Part shown: one piece after another, positions 25,301 through 34,382 of the stretch
How positions within the stretch are numbered: position 1 is the first letter of the stretch
How the letters are laid out: each line of letters opens with the position of its first letter
Source: Lateolabrax maculatus
Lineage: Eukaryota; Chordata; Actinopteri; Acropomatiformes; Lateolabracidae
Length of the DNA stretch: 64,000 nt
Assembly (NCBI GenBank): GCA_031216445.1
Contig: CM062199.1
Location: 3,455,001-3,519,000 of the forward strand
Direction: 5' to 3'
Program-made: the position numbers and the translations under genes
Notes under the pieces: model-generated
Seen by the model: only the letters and a program-made list of their open reading frames with translations
Told to the model about the DNA's origin: nothing
The model's database searches: none

Positions 25301-25953
25301 CACATGTCATCAGGTTTATTCTCCATTAGAGAGTTGATACATGGGCAGAGAAACCACAGCCCCTTGTAGACTTATACTTTATATGCAATGTCACACATTT
25401 TTTTGTATTTTTGCAATTCCTTCACAACGCCCTGTCTTTTTAAAGTTTTAAATTTTCAAAGGTTTGTGAAGCATTAAGCATTCATTTGGACACTTAAAGA
25501 CATCGCAGGTTTATGGAGATTTTCCTTTACTGAAATGGTCTAACACAGATCATGCTCATTTATCGATGACCTGTCGAGACTGGTGCTGTGCTTCAGTGAA
25601 AAGTGAATAGGGACCACCCGCATCCGCATAACAATCGCCTTTGATAGTTTGACGAATCGTTCGCCACTTGGAAATGACACACGGATCTACAATTGTTCTG
25701 CAAATGCTTAGCAGCAGGAAGGAAGGAAGGAAGAAAGGAAGGAAGGAGGGAGGGAGGGAGGGAAGGGGGTGGGTATTCGGAAAAAACTAAGAAAACCAGG
25801 AAAATATCCCGAATATCGCAAACTACCAAAACATGCGCTTAAATGCGTAATTACGCACGGATTTTTACGCACAGCGATGTCTATTTCCTGGAGTGACCTA
25901 CAGCTAAAACCTGTAGGAATGGACTCTTACCGTACCTGTTTCTGCAGCAACAT
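3642..25953 (-). CDS. enpp2: Autotaxin, ENPP2 (lysophospholipase D), complete coding region in 25 exons
   Basis: Secreted glycoprotein that hydrolyses lysophosphatidylcholine to lysophosphatidic acid. Exons 5' to 3': 25936-25953, 25134-25239, 20541-20696, 19154-19279, 18812-18872, 18539-18636, 18287-18366, 17196-17315, 16414-16469, 14350-14415, 13678-13750, 13388-13496, 13131-13256, 12707-12738, 12448-12575, 10184-10259, 9858-9945, 9516-9685, 7341-7386, 6999-7138, 6219-6354, 5687-5764, 5328-5460, 4943-5096, 3642-3812. All introns are GT-AG, all phases agree, and the sum is 2547 nt (848 aa plus stop; human beta form is about 863 aa). The order is signal peptide, two somatomedin-B domains, phosphodiesterase domain and nuclease-like domain, ending HTYESEI. 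Zn ligands D168, D308, H312, D355, H356, H467 and nucleophile T206 are all present. It should be an active enzyme. I compared it with the mammalian family from memory. Confidence 0.96.
4190..4560. repeat. Dispersed repeat copy in enpp2 intron 24 / exon 25 flank
   Basis: The sequence runs GCAGCAGTTGCAGTACAAAG, AATATAAACAGGTTA repeated with small changes, then GTGCAAT and TTATTGCACATTA twice. The style and words (AGTGCAAA, ATTGCACA) match the blocks near 50020, 56100 and 58095. I take these to be one teleost family that I recognise but cannot class. The boundaries are approximate. Confidence 0.4.
9858..18872 (-). CDS. enpp2: enpp2 exons 5-17: phosphodiesterase catalytic core
   Basis: Exon 6 carries LSVDGFR with Zn ligand D168. 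Exon 7 carries YPSKTFPNLY with nucleophile T206. Exon 11 carries PDTYGHK with D308 and H312. Exon 12 carries VGDHG with D355 and H356. Exon 16 carries AGDHGYDNK with H467. Numbering is offset by 4 to 8 from human. N407 in ANLT (exon 14) and N517 in NNGTH (exon 18) are in conserved glycosylation sequons. Between exons 11 and 12 mammals have an optional exon for the basic insertion of the alpha isoform. Here that intron is only 181 bases and mostly AC/TG repeat, so this gene can only make the beta-like form. Confidence 0.93.
11066..11560. repeat. Cluster of TG and AC microsatellites in enpp2 intron 15
   Basis: There are three TG tracts (about 11066-11087, 11213-11250 and 11345-11376), followed by one long AC tract (11458-11560) interrupted twice by CCCACA. 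The TG and AC tracts are inverted relative to each other, so the transcript of this intron could fold into long GU/CA-rich hairpins. The intron is 10260-12447 and otherwise holds nothing that I recognise. Confidence 0.95.
13257..13677. repeat. AC/TG microsatellites filling enpp2 introns 11 and 12
   Basis: The TG tract at 13341-13382 (CA in the transcript) lies just after the exon 12 donor. AC tracts at about 13544-13563 and 13631-13661 and a TG tract at 13576-13594 make up much of intron 11. Both introns are short (181 and 131 bases), so repeats occupy much of the space between exons 11, 12 and 13. Confidence 0.9.
14416..16413 (-). other. enpp2: enpp2 intron 9, about 2 kb
   Basis: A non-coding interval between exons 9 and 10. 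A 155-codon open frame at 14876-15343 (plus) has no domain that I recognise and lies antisense to the gene. I see no repeat family with confidence. Confidence 0.5.
17480..17600. repeat. Fragment of ACTTTTACTCCACTACATTT-type MITE, enpp2 intron 7
   Basis: The fragment contains CAGTGGTGAACTTTACATCC, TTTTTACTCCACTACATTTA and GATACTTGTAGCTAAATG. These words are typical of a fish MITE with AGTGGTG...CACCACT ends that I recognise. A fuller copy lies at 19733-20123. Confidence 0.6.
18005..18200. repeat. GTACC-rich short repeat, enpp2 intron 7
   Basis: It starts with the perfect 16-base palindrome GGTACATATATGTACC (18023-18038). GGTACTTG, TGTACCCC, TGTACCTTT, TGTACCAT, TGTACCTTAAAG and GGTACCTTC then follow at intervals of about 15-30 bases. 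This looks like a fish MITE or an internally repetitive element. I do not know its name. Confidence 0.5.
19154..20696 (-). CDS. enpp2: enpp2 exons 3 and 4: tandem somatomedin-B domains
   Basis: Exon 3 (20541-20696) encodes SMB1, about residues 52-93, with the cysteine pattern CRNRCFEL...CRCDNLC...CC...LC. Exon 4 (19154-19279) encodes SMB2, about residues 95-136, with CSKDRCGE...CHCSDDCLARGDCC. Each domain sits on its own phase 1-1 exon, as expected for a duplicated module. The RGD at residues 123-125 in SMB2 is the integrin-binding motif known in autotaxin and is intact. SMB2 also helps form the product exit channel in known structures. Confidence 0.93.
19733..20123. repeat. MITE-like element with CAGTGG / TTCACCACT ends, enpp2 intron 3
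   Basis: It begins CAGTGGCGACGTATTCAGAT, followed by CCTTTACTGAAGTAAAAG, and ends GAGTAAATGTATTTCACCAC. The middle holds ACTGATGCATTAATGTGTAAG. This is the fish AGTACTTTTACTTAAGTAAA family (non-autonomous DNA-transposon type). The terminal words form short inverted repeats. The element lies between exons 3 and 4. Confidence 0.65.
23455..23499. repeat. Perfect 21-base inverted repeat with 3-base loop
   Basis: The left arm CCGCAGACTGTCGATAAGAC plus A (23455-23475) is the exact reverse complement of the right arm at 23479-23499. The loop is ATC. Outside the perfect stem, AGAAGACTGTTA on the left and CACACAGTGAAG on the right can pair further with a bulge. The hairpin is inside enpp2 intron 2. 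Confidence 0.9.
24300..24530. repeat. ATTAATCG-family MITE-like repeat, enpp2 intron 2
   Basis: It contains TTTTCAAGCAAAAATGACAA, GATTAATCGTTG and AATGAAAATAATCTTTAGTTG, ending in GAAGCCCTA. This is the well-known fish element with ATTAATCGA...GCAGCCCTA ends. Further copies in this window are at about 31320, 42120, 46810 and 58660. Confidence 0.65.
25717..25770. repeat. GGAA/GGGA microsatellite
   Basis: A purine-only tract of GGAAGGAAGGAAG followed by GGAGGGAGGGAGG. It lies in enpp2 intron 1 about 170 bases from exon 1. Such tracts can form triplex DNA or bind ETS factors, but nothing here shows use. Confidence 0.9.
25936..25953 (-). CDS. enpp2: enpp2 exon 1: six-codon start of the signal peptide
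   Basis: The ATG at 25953 is followed by only six codons (MLLQKQ) before a GTACGG donor. Exon 2 continues with FVWILSVLCGTDVCWG, which completes a hydrophobic signal peptide of about 22 residues. A furin-type RPRR lies at residues 27-30 and fits the propeptide processing known for autotaxin. The exon is too short for ORF finders. It was placed because exon 2 has a good CTCAG acceptor just before TTTGTG, and the join is in phase 0. Confidence 0.8.
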
Positions 25954-26160
25954 GTTCCTCTTGACGGCTGAGCGTAGTCCTGTGCTGTAGGTCGGACAGT
26001 GAGTGATGCTGACTGCGAAACCGAGGGACCACCGGAGAGGAGGACCGTTGAAAGAACAGGAGGGAGTGGGGGAGGTGACTGAAAGGTGCGCACCGGGTTC
26101 TTATTGGTGTTGGGTTGGAGGAGGGCTCTTATTTTAGGATTTAGGATTTAGATGACACAG
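25954..26160 (-). promoter_or_regulatory. enpp2: Probable enpp2 5' UTR and core promoter
   Basis: This is the stretch directly upstream of the enpp2 ATG. On the minus strand it contains a CCAAT box (ATTGG at 26103-26107), preceded by an A/T-rich block with ATCCTAAAATAAGAG-like sequence near 26130. The likely start of transcription is between these and 25960. No canonical TATA box was seen. The assignment rests on position and the CCAAT motif only. Confidence 0.4.
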
Positions 26161-27227
26161 GGAAAGAAAGATGGGGAGGGGGGCAAACTGTCCCATGTTT
26201 ACTGAGTGTAACTTCGGACAGTTCTCTGTGCACCAGTGTGGTTTATCAGGCAGTGATGACTGGGACACAACACCAGAGTCTGAGGGGGGGGGGGCTCAGG
26301 CCTCACGGACGCCTGTTTGTGTGTAAAGGCAGATAACTGGATGAGGAGCCACGTGTGCCTCCCGCTGCCACACAGTAATCTTTTAACCTGTCATTTAATT
26401 TAACATCATCAATGTTCAGAAACCTGCAGTGGTGCTTGGTAAGTTTCTGATGGTGTCTGTGAGGAACACAGTTGTTTGAGTGGATTTAATAAATATATAA
26501 TTAAAAGGTATTTATTGATTTATTTGTCTAATGTTGAGGGTTTCCACTGAGACATAATGCCCTAAATCTTGACCTTTAGCTATTATATTTAGTGTTAATT
26601 TAGATAAAGGCCAATGATAAGGAGCAGTAACTGGAGCAGTAATAACTACTGGGGCATCTTTCTCTGTTCTTGAACTTGCTGATAAAAGGTTATAAGAAAG
26701 ATTATTGGTTAAATTAGGTTATGGGACAAGTAACAACATATTCTACACCAGCCAGGGACACAGAAAGTTGCTACAACACATTCTCCACAAAGACATCAAT
26801 ACGTTTACCCTCCTGCACAAATATGAAAGAGAGATCATTTTGTTCAATTTATTTTAAAAATAATAAAATCAACAAATCTTAAACAAAAATTGCAATGTAG
26901 AAAATATTAAGTTGAATTCTACTTTAAACAGTTCTCTCTCTTTTCTCTACATTTCTGTCATGACTGGTTTGTATCTGTACACCTGTGAAACCAATACCGT
27001 CTCACAGCTTCCAGGAGATTATTGAGTTTAACAAGATGAACAAACCCATGGACATTTTATTTAACACTAAATTAACAGTTTTTTTATTCCAACAACCACC
27101 ATCGGGGGAAATCTCATAACACACCGGAGACAAGTGTTCCCAGGATAATGCACTAGTAGTAAATGGGAATAAATGCTGTCAGGGACTATTTAACCAATGT
27201 CAAGAATCTTTACATGAATGTTGAGAC

Positions 27228-27233
27228 TTTATT
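27228..27233 (-). terminator. Candidate poly(A) signal for taf2
   Basis: TTTATT on plus reads AATAAA on minus, about 1.03 kb after the taf2 stop codon. Alternative words lie further on (about 27055). Only transcript ends could decide between them. Confidence 0.3.
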
Positions 27234-27862
27234 TGTCTTATTTATGCAAGACAAGATGATTTATGGAGCCTAATTAAATAAGAAAACCGTTTTTTTAAAC
27301 ACTTTGAATCACAGTTTTGATATCCTCCTGTTATCTAAATGGGGAATATGTAATTCTGCATGTTGTTTTCATTGTTAAAAACCACCTAATCACGCCTAAG
27401 TAAACCCAGCCTTTGTGGAGCTGGATTCAATCTAGTTAAAACATTCACGAGTACAAAAGCATCTTTAATCAATGATGACAGTTGGGAAACAAAACATATT
27501 TAAAAAAACACACTAGTATTACTTGAGTTTCGGTCGTACAGTACAGTGAAATTCCTGTTTAATTTCCATCTGCGAGCAAACGGGGAAATGTCATTTGCAG
27601 GATGTTTAACACACCGGACGCCCAGTCCAGACAGAATGATTCCATCCCCACAACGATCTATCATGTTTCCCCTCAGAAGCCACTCACTGAATGTTGGGAT
27701 TGAGCTGTGGGGATGAGGCTCACCAGAGCGGTGTCTATGTAAGGAGTCGGCTGAGGTTGGTTGAGACTGCCTTTGCCTGTTTGTGGAGAGAGGTGTACGT
27801 GGTTGCATGCCTCAGACAGCGTGGAAGCGGTGTTAGAAAGTCCACAAACTCCTGCAGGCCGT

Positions 27863-27863
<1 letters not shown>

Positions 27864-27914
<51 letters not shown>
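27864..27914. repeat. TG microsatellite downstream of taf2
   Basis: About 25 uninterrupted TG units, followed by GAGAGAGAG. If the taf2 3' UTR reaches the 27228 signal, the tract is a (CA)n run inside it. Confidence 0.95.
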
Positions 27915-27922
<8 letters not shown>

Positions 27923-28262
27923 GACACAAGGACGCCTCTGGAGGGTTTACCTTCATGACACTGCAGCCTCAGTTCAGGGTTTCAATGTTTCCGCTCTCAA
28001 GCCAACATACACTGCGGATTCTGCCGAGGGCCTCAGTGCTGTCATTTACCTGAGGATCACAAGACTCCTTTTCTTTCACACTTTGTCCAAATGTGTCTTC
28101 CTGCATGATAATACTACTGAGTAATGACTATTTAGACAAACTAATCATGTTTTGCTTTCCCACTTCCACTCCTCACAGGCATACAAGCGTGCTATTGCAA
28201 GATGGACGTATCCAGGTAACCCCGACTGAACCAAAAGCAGCTGGAAACCGCCCTCCAGATGT

Positions 28263-29976
28263 TTAGTCGGACAAAGACGGTGAGCGCAGCGACCTGCCGC
28301 TGGCCGGGCTGTTGCTGTAGACGTGGGAGTTGTCCTTCTCTCTGTCCTTCTCCTTGTCTTTGCTTTCATGTTTGTGCTTGTGCTTGTGTTTGTGCTTGTG
28401 CTTCTTCTTCTTCTTCTTGTGCTCGTGGTGGTGGTGGTGATGGTGGTGGCCGTGCTCGCCGCCGTGTTTGGAGGACGAAGAGGTGGTCTCTTTGGAGAAG
28501 GACGGCACCGGCGTGGCGGGCATGGAGAGCATGGACTGTTCGACTGACGGTGGCTCTTTACCTAAAAAGAGAAAGGGGACGAGTGTGTGTGTCACCAGGT
28601 TTGTGGTATTTTGATTTATTCTTCAGATTGATGTAAGAAATATCGTGTGTGTGTGTGTGTGTGTGTTACCTGGTGTAGAGGGTCTCTCCAACAGATTGAG
28701 ATGATGATGAATGAAGGCCTGACTATCATGAACAGTCTCCATATCAATATCTTCATCTTCCATTGTGTTGAACTACAACAAACCAGAACTACATATTAAA
28801 CACCAGATAACAGAACTTCATTATTTCTGTGAGTCTCTGTAACAGAAACCTTAATAGTGCATAAATTATTAGCCAAAATAAAACTCAATCAAAACATAAG
28901 AAAAGAGGTGAGCAGTCCATTACCCTGATCTTGAAGCGCGCCCCTCTTCCATCATCATCCTGTTGCTGCAGGACCTGTCCCGGCTCTGGAGGGGAGCCCA
29001 GCGGGGTCTCGGCCTTCCTCTTCAGGCCCTGAGGGGGCTGACCCACCCCACACACCCCTAATGAAATAGGATCTGGCTCTTCATCCACCTGGCACACACA
29101 AACAAAAGAAACTTGAATGTTAATAATTATCTAAAAGGTTGTATATGTTGTAGGTACTGAGGACTTTTATTTTTGAGCACTAAACATGCTTCCATGTAAG
29201 AATTTTACTGTCAATATTGAGAGACTGGCAGCAGCTTTCTAGGTTTTGTCAGTATTGTCATTTCTGTCTGCACTGTAGTTAACCCGGGCCCAGACTAACT
29301 ACAATCAGCTGCCTGAGAAGTTTTTATAGCCGAAATAGGCAGAATTGTGCTCTTTAAAGTCATTCTGGTTATGATGCAATGGGAATGAGGTATAGCCAAA
29401 CACTGTTGGCAGCACTATAGAACCCATAATTACAGAGATCCAACCAAAGATAACAGTTTTTAGTTGCTATCTGTGTGCCAATCTGAGTTTTTTAAAATTT
29501 AGAATTACTAAATCAAAGTCATTCAAACAGCGGGAAATAAAGACCACCAAGCAGTGGGCCGATTACATCACCATTAGCACAGGAACCAATGAAACTCAAG
29601 TTGTTGCGTCTTTAACTAATGTGTTCGTTGGCTGAAACTACACAATTTATGACGCAAAACACGACTTGTTGAGAAATTACTTCATAAAGTGCATTTTCTA
29701 TTCACACTAAACTAAGTGTCCTGACAGTTGACCCCACACCACTTACAGCCGTGTAGCTCATGCCGACACCATGGATGCCTATGCTGGCGGGCGTGTCCAT
29801 GACGGTGCCGACCCCCAGCTCAGGCTTGATGGTGGGGTTGAGGACGGCTTTCTTCTCCTTCAGGTTGAGCACGAGGCCCAGTTCTGGCAGGGGCAGGCAG
29901 GACGGCCGGGTCAAGCCGAACAATGTGTAGTAGAGGTTCACAGCGTCACAGCGCAGCCGCCAATCATGGGAGGTAC
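28263..29976 (-). CDS. taf2: taf2 exons 24-27: C-terminal tail
   Basis: Exon 24 (29747-29976) carries LPLPELGLVLNLKEKKAVLN, near the end of the folded part. Exon 25 (28924-29088) encodes a Pro/Gln/acidic segment with LKRKAETPLGSPPEP. I cannot align it with the mammalian tail from memory, so it may be fish-specific. Exon 26 (28670-28772) returns to DIDMETVHDSQAFIHHHLN, conserved. Exon 27 (28263-28561) holds eight His, then HEHKKKKKK and a run of HK dipeptides, and ends with TAA at 28263-28265. The tail is disordered and basic, and is probably a nuclear interaction or localisation region. Confidence 0.88.
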
Positions 29977-32900
29977 CTGGGAAAAGGAAAGGTAGAGGTG
30001 GGTAACCCTTATGCCCACAATCATCACATCTTGGCCTTCACCATGACAGCAGGCGTCAACACTTCTACCTTCAGACTTGTTCGTTTAAACCCAGCCATTA
30101 ATCCTGAGCTGCATGTTCTTCAACCACACTCGTTATTTGACTTTCCCACAGAGACGATGTGAGCGCAACTAAATACAAGATAATCACCTCCCAATGACAT
30201 GGGAGCTAAATGCATCATTATATGAGTCATTTGAGCAGCAGTGTGTTGAGAGTTGGAATGAATTAAACACCAAATATTGCTGAAGCTGACAATCCAAAGG
30301 CCTGGCGCCCAACACGGGGGAGGTGGACTGTGGCTTTAGAGCAAGGTTGAAATAAATGACTCCAGCAGCAGCAGAAAGTACTCGGGAGTTTGTGTTCTTA
30401 CAGCGCTGACCTTCAGCCAGTGAAACATCATCCTGTGCGAGTGTGTGTTTAACACGTGGGGGACTGTGGGTTACGGGGGACGAGGAATAAAACAACCAAC
30501 GCATTTTCATAACATAGTATTTAAAGTTACCACACTCCGGTCACTCTGTATTTAAACTGGCAGCACAGTCAGGCCATCCAACAGCCACCCACACCGACTG
30601 ACCGGCAAACAACAGTTCACTGGTGATCATCGATATCTTCCTTCATCCTTCAAACTTGTCAGTCAATAAATTAAATAACATGCTGCAATATGAGCCCAGT
30701 GGTCTTCAGGAATACAGAATTGTGAACGTATACTTGTATTTGGGTTTTGAGGTGGTGTATATTTGGATTGGCAGATTAAAACGTTATGGCCTGGCTTGCT
30801 GGCTGAAAGGCACATACGACCCCCCTGGAAGAGAGAGAAATAATGAAACCTGAGGACAGAATAGAAGGCAGAGCCGTGTGCGTATACTGTACGGTAGAGG
30901 CACAGCACCAAAGAGTAGACCTTTACAAGACAATGAACAAGAAGGACGGCCGAGCCAACAGCAACCCCACCAAATGGCTGCGACTGTTCCATGGCATCTC
31001 CCAAACAGACTAATATGGAAAAAAAACACCCTGCAAGGTGTTGAAGTGCTGAAAGAAGTAGGTTTTTACAGGGACCTGGCGTGGGGACTGCTTATACCGT
31101 AACCAATTAGTACCATGGAGGAGGATGTGCACAAATCTTGGGGGATTTCTGTTAGAGCCACATGTCTGAGGGAACTGTGGACAAAAAGGTGTGTTAAACA
31201 TACATTCAGGACAAAGCAGTAGTGTTCCTGTAAAAAGCAAAATGATGGAAGTTTACCACGGACTGAGGCACTTCTAAAACAACCTGTCAGTTCTATGGAA
31301 AAGTGCTGAAACATTCAGTTGATTTAACGACTTGTTGATCAACAGACAAATTCACTGTCGACGGGATAATCGATTAATCGTCAAGACATTTATCCAAAAA
31401 ATAAATGGAATATACAAAACAAGCTACTTAAATAAGTCACCTTGGACTTTGAAAACTTCCTCTTTTAGTATTTTCTACATTTTATTGAATAAACAATTGA
31501 ATTAAAGCCACCACAGGCATGATACACGTGGCTGTACATTCAGCGGAAATGCATGTGCAGCCATGTGTATGGAAGTAAGCAAGTTGAACTGCAAACAATC
31601 CAAGACTGTGCAGCTAATTCTAACAATTCACCTAAAAAGAGAAGAACACAATAACATGGTATGGTGTGAATATGGAACAATCAAACAGTGAATAAAAGCT
31701 TTCACTACATGATGAACTGTAGCAAAGCTTGAAGGTTTGTCTTTTTCTTCCATTAGAAAAGAGAAAAGCAAAAATCTGGGAACCAGCTGATTGAGACACA
31801 CGAGTGTTGCATTACCCGTTTGAACCAACTTTCACTGTGCTTCCTTTAAAGTTGATTTAAAACCCCTTGGGATCTTTTGTAGAGGCTTACAGAGAACGTT
31901 CAAACGGTGTCAGTGAGTTGTGCAACAGCTGACTGGTTTAGCAGTCTGACAGAAGTCTGTCCAGTCAAACACATGTGGAAAAGGAAACTAATTTATCTCC
32001 GCCATTGTCTATCCAAGAGAAAGAAAGCCATCTGTTATCACCCTTTTTTTTATTTTATCAATGATATGATAACAGATGTCAGATGACAAAATATGTGAAT
32101 TGATAAATATAAGAGATATTATATCCTTACTGTAGGTAAACAGTAGGTAAACTAGTTTTCTTTGATCTCTGAATAGAAAACAAGAACCCTGCTGGATTCA
32201 CGGTCACGTCCTTGACCTTCATGTCTGGTCACTGCGCTCGGCTCAAGGAGGAGCCCACGGTGGTTCCAAACTTCCACGTCACAGTGGTGAAGAAAAATTA
32301 CTTTAAATTAAGTCCATGACACGACAACAACATCTGGAAGGGGCCTTAACACTTTCTGAAGCCACTCTGTTTTTTGAAAACATTCAGACGGCACCAGAAG
32401 GTCGTGAAATATCTTCTCAGAAGTCTGAAGCCGCAGTGTTACCAGAAGTGAACCAGTAAAATGAGACTGGCTGGTGTTGTGAAACATATTGTGGTTCAGT
32501 TTTTCAGTGCCATGGTGAACAGGTACTCTGGGCTTTGACAGACAGTAAACGGGGTCTCACATCAGGATGAAACTGTTTATTTCACTGTTACCTACGGACA
32601 TACTCAGGTCTCTGCAGTGTCGTGCCTCCAATACAAGCAGAAGCCTTTCTAGCCCAAATTATAAATTACTTACTTTGTGCCAGATGAAACCAAAGAAAAA
32701 TAAATATGTTGGTGAACAAAATGTTTTCTTGGTTCTGTTGCATGGACTGTATTAGTGGTTGTACTATTGTGAAAGCAATTATTGTATGAACTGAACTCTC
32801 AGCAGTGTACTGTCAGTGTACCGACATGTGGCTGGATCAGCCCATTTGTGGTCAGATCCTACATCATAAGAGTAGAGGAAAATTTAAGCTGTGATTTGTT

Positions 32901-34306
32901 CTTGAGTGAAAAAGCCAAAGACCAAAACTTTCATATTATTTGATGCATTCTGAATCCAATATTCAGTTATACTGTATCTCCAAAATGGACCAGAGAGCTG
33001 TGCAGCCCACATCTTAGAGGCACAACTTCTCTTGATCATTGCAGTTTTTCAACTGAATCTGATTCAGCTTGTTACAGGAGGGAAGCTTTACTGACCCAAA
33101 GACAACAAGATGTCTTTCATAAACTGTACAGGTATGGGTGTGTGTGTCTCACCTGAGTTCATAAGCTTCCAGAGCTGGTCGACCAGAGCTTCATTACACA
33201 GAGCTGAGTCTGTTGTCTTGGTGAAAGGCGGATTCTTACAGAGCAAACCCAGGATCTCGTGTCTGAGTGGACAACAAACAAGAAATACAGACAAACAAGG
33301 TGAAAACCACGATGGCTCTTTGTCTGTCAGCTGTACACTCATGATACCAAAACCTACTATTAAAGGATAGGTTCAAATCTTTGCATGTCTATCTTAAAAT
33401 AATATTGGCATATACTGACAGTGTTATTGGTTGCTGTTATTATTCCTGCTGTCCGCATCCTCCTAATCGCTTCTTAAAGCTTTCAGTCCTGTTCTATGCA
33501 AAATGTTTTCGAAGATCAGGCAAAGTATGAAGCTTCAGCAGTTTGAGGGAGACAAATCAAGTGGTTATTTTCAAAAATTACAACCTTTTTAGTGTAAAAT
33601 TCTCTCTTTTGCCTTCAATTCACAGTGTTTTCTTGCTGAGCAGATGGATATAAACACAAATACCCACTTGATTTGTTTACCTCATATCATCTTTAGCCTA
33701 GATTTACAATTAATTTATGTATGAAACAAGGGCTGTGGATTTTGTCACCCTTTACTTACAGTGAAATTTCCGTAGAAAGGGCCAGTGTGGACAGGAGGAA
33801 CAACTGCATCGACCAGTAACTCTTTCAATGTGGATTCGGGTAATTGTATTAAGATAGACTTAAAAAAAACGGACAATGTCATGTACAGCATGAATGTGTG
33901 TTAAATGAGTGCATGTGTGTGCTAGCCGTAAATACATTCTAGGTTTCAGCTGACCTGACATAATGAACTGGGTCATTCTGGACCATGTTGAGCAGCCACT
34001 GCAGCTCTGCAGAACTTCTTTCAACTGCAGGACGAAAAAAAATCAAATAAATAAAAGACATCACGCACACAAGAGAGAACAAACACAGCAAACTTTAATA
34101 CAAAGACATGTCCCTACAAAAAACATCCTCAAGATACTGATGATGTGTCAAAATAGAGCTGCGGCAAGAACAAACACTGTTTCTTTCAACAAACATTCAA
34201 ATAGCATGTCGTAATTATACACTTATTGGCATCTTAAAAGAGGATTTGGGCCCATGTCAGCAAACAGAAACCTCCATCTATCAATGAATAGAATATATAT
34301 ATATAT

Positions 34307-34382
<76 letters not shown>

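Larger units (their letters stand above)
26161..28262. other. Intergenic interval between taf2 and enpp2, with taf2 3' UTR
   Basis: About 2.1 kb with no coding region. The part next to 28262 must be the taf2 3' UTR. A candidate minus-strand AATAAA lies at 27228-27233. A (TG) tract occupies 27864-27914 and would be CA-rich in the taf2 transcript. The rest is AT-rich with no recognised element. Confidence 0.55.

Noticed and set aside
28263..28595. His-run as a frameshift or artefact
   Set aside because: The His and His/Lys tract is a known conserved feature of the TAF2 C-terminus and the downstream SGRSLRSPSLSD end is intact.
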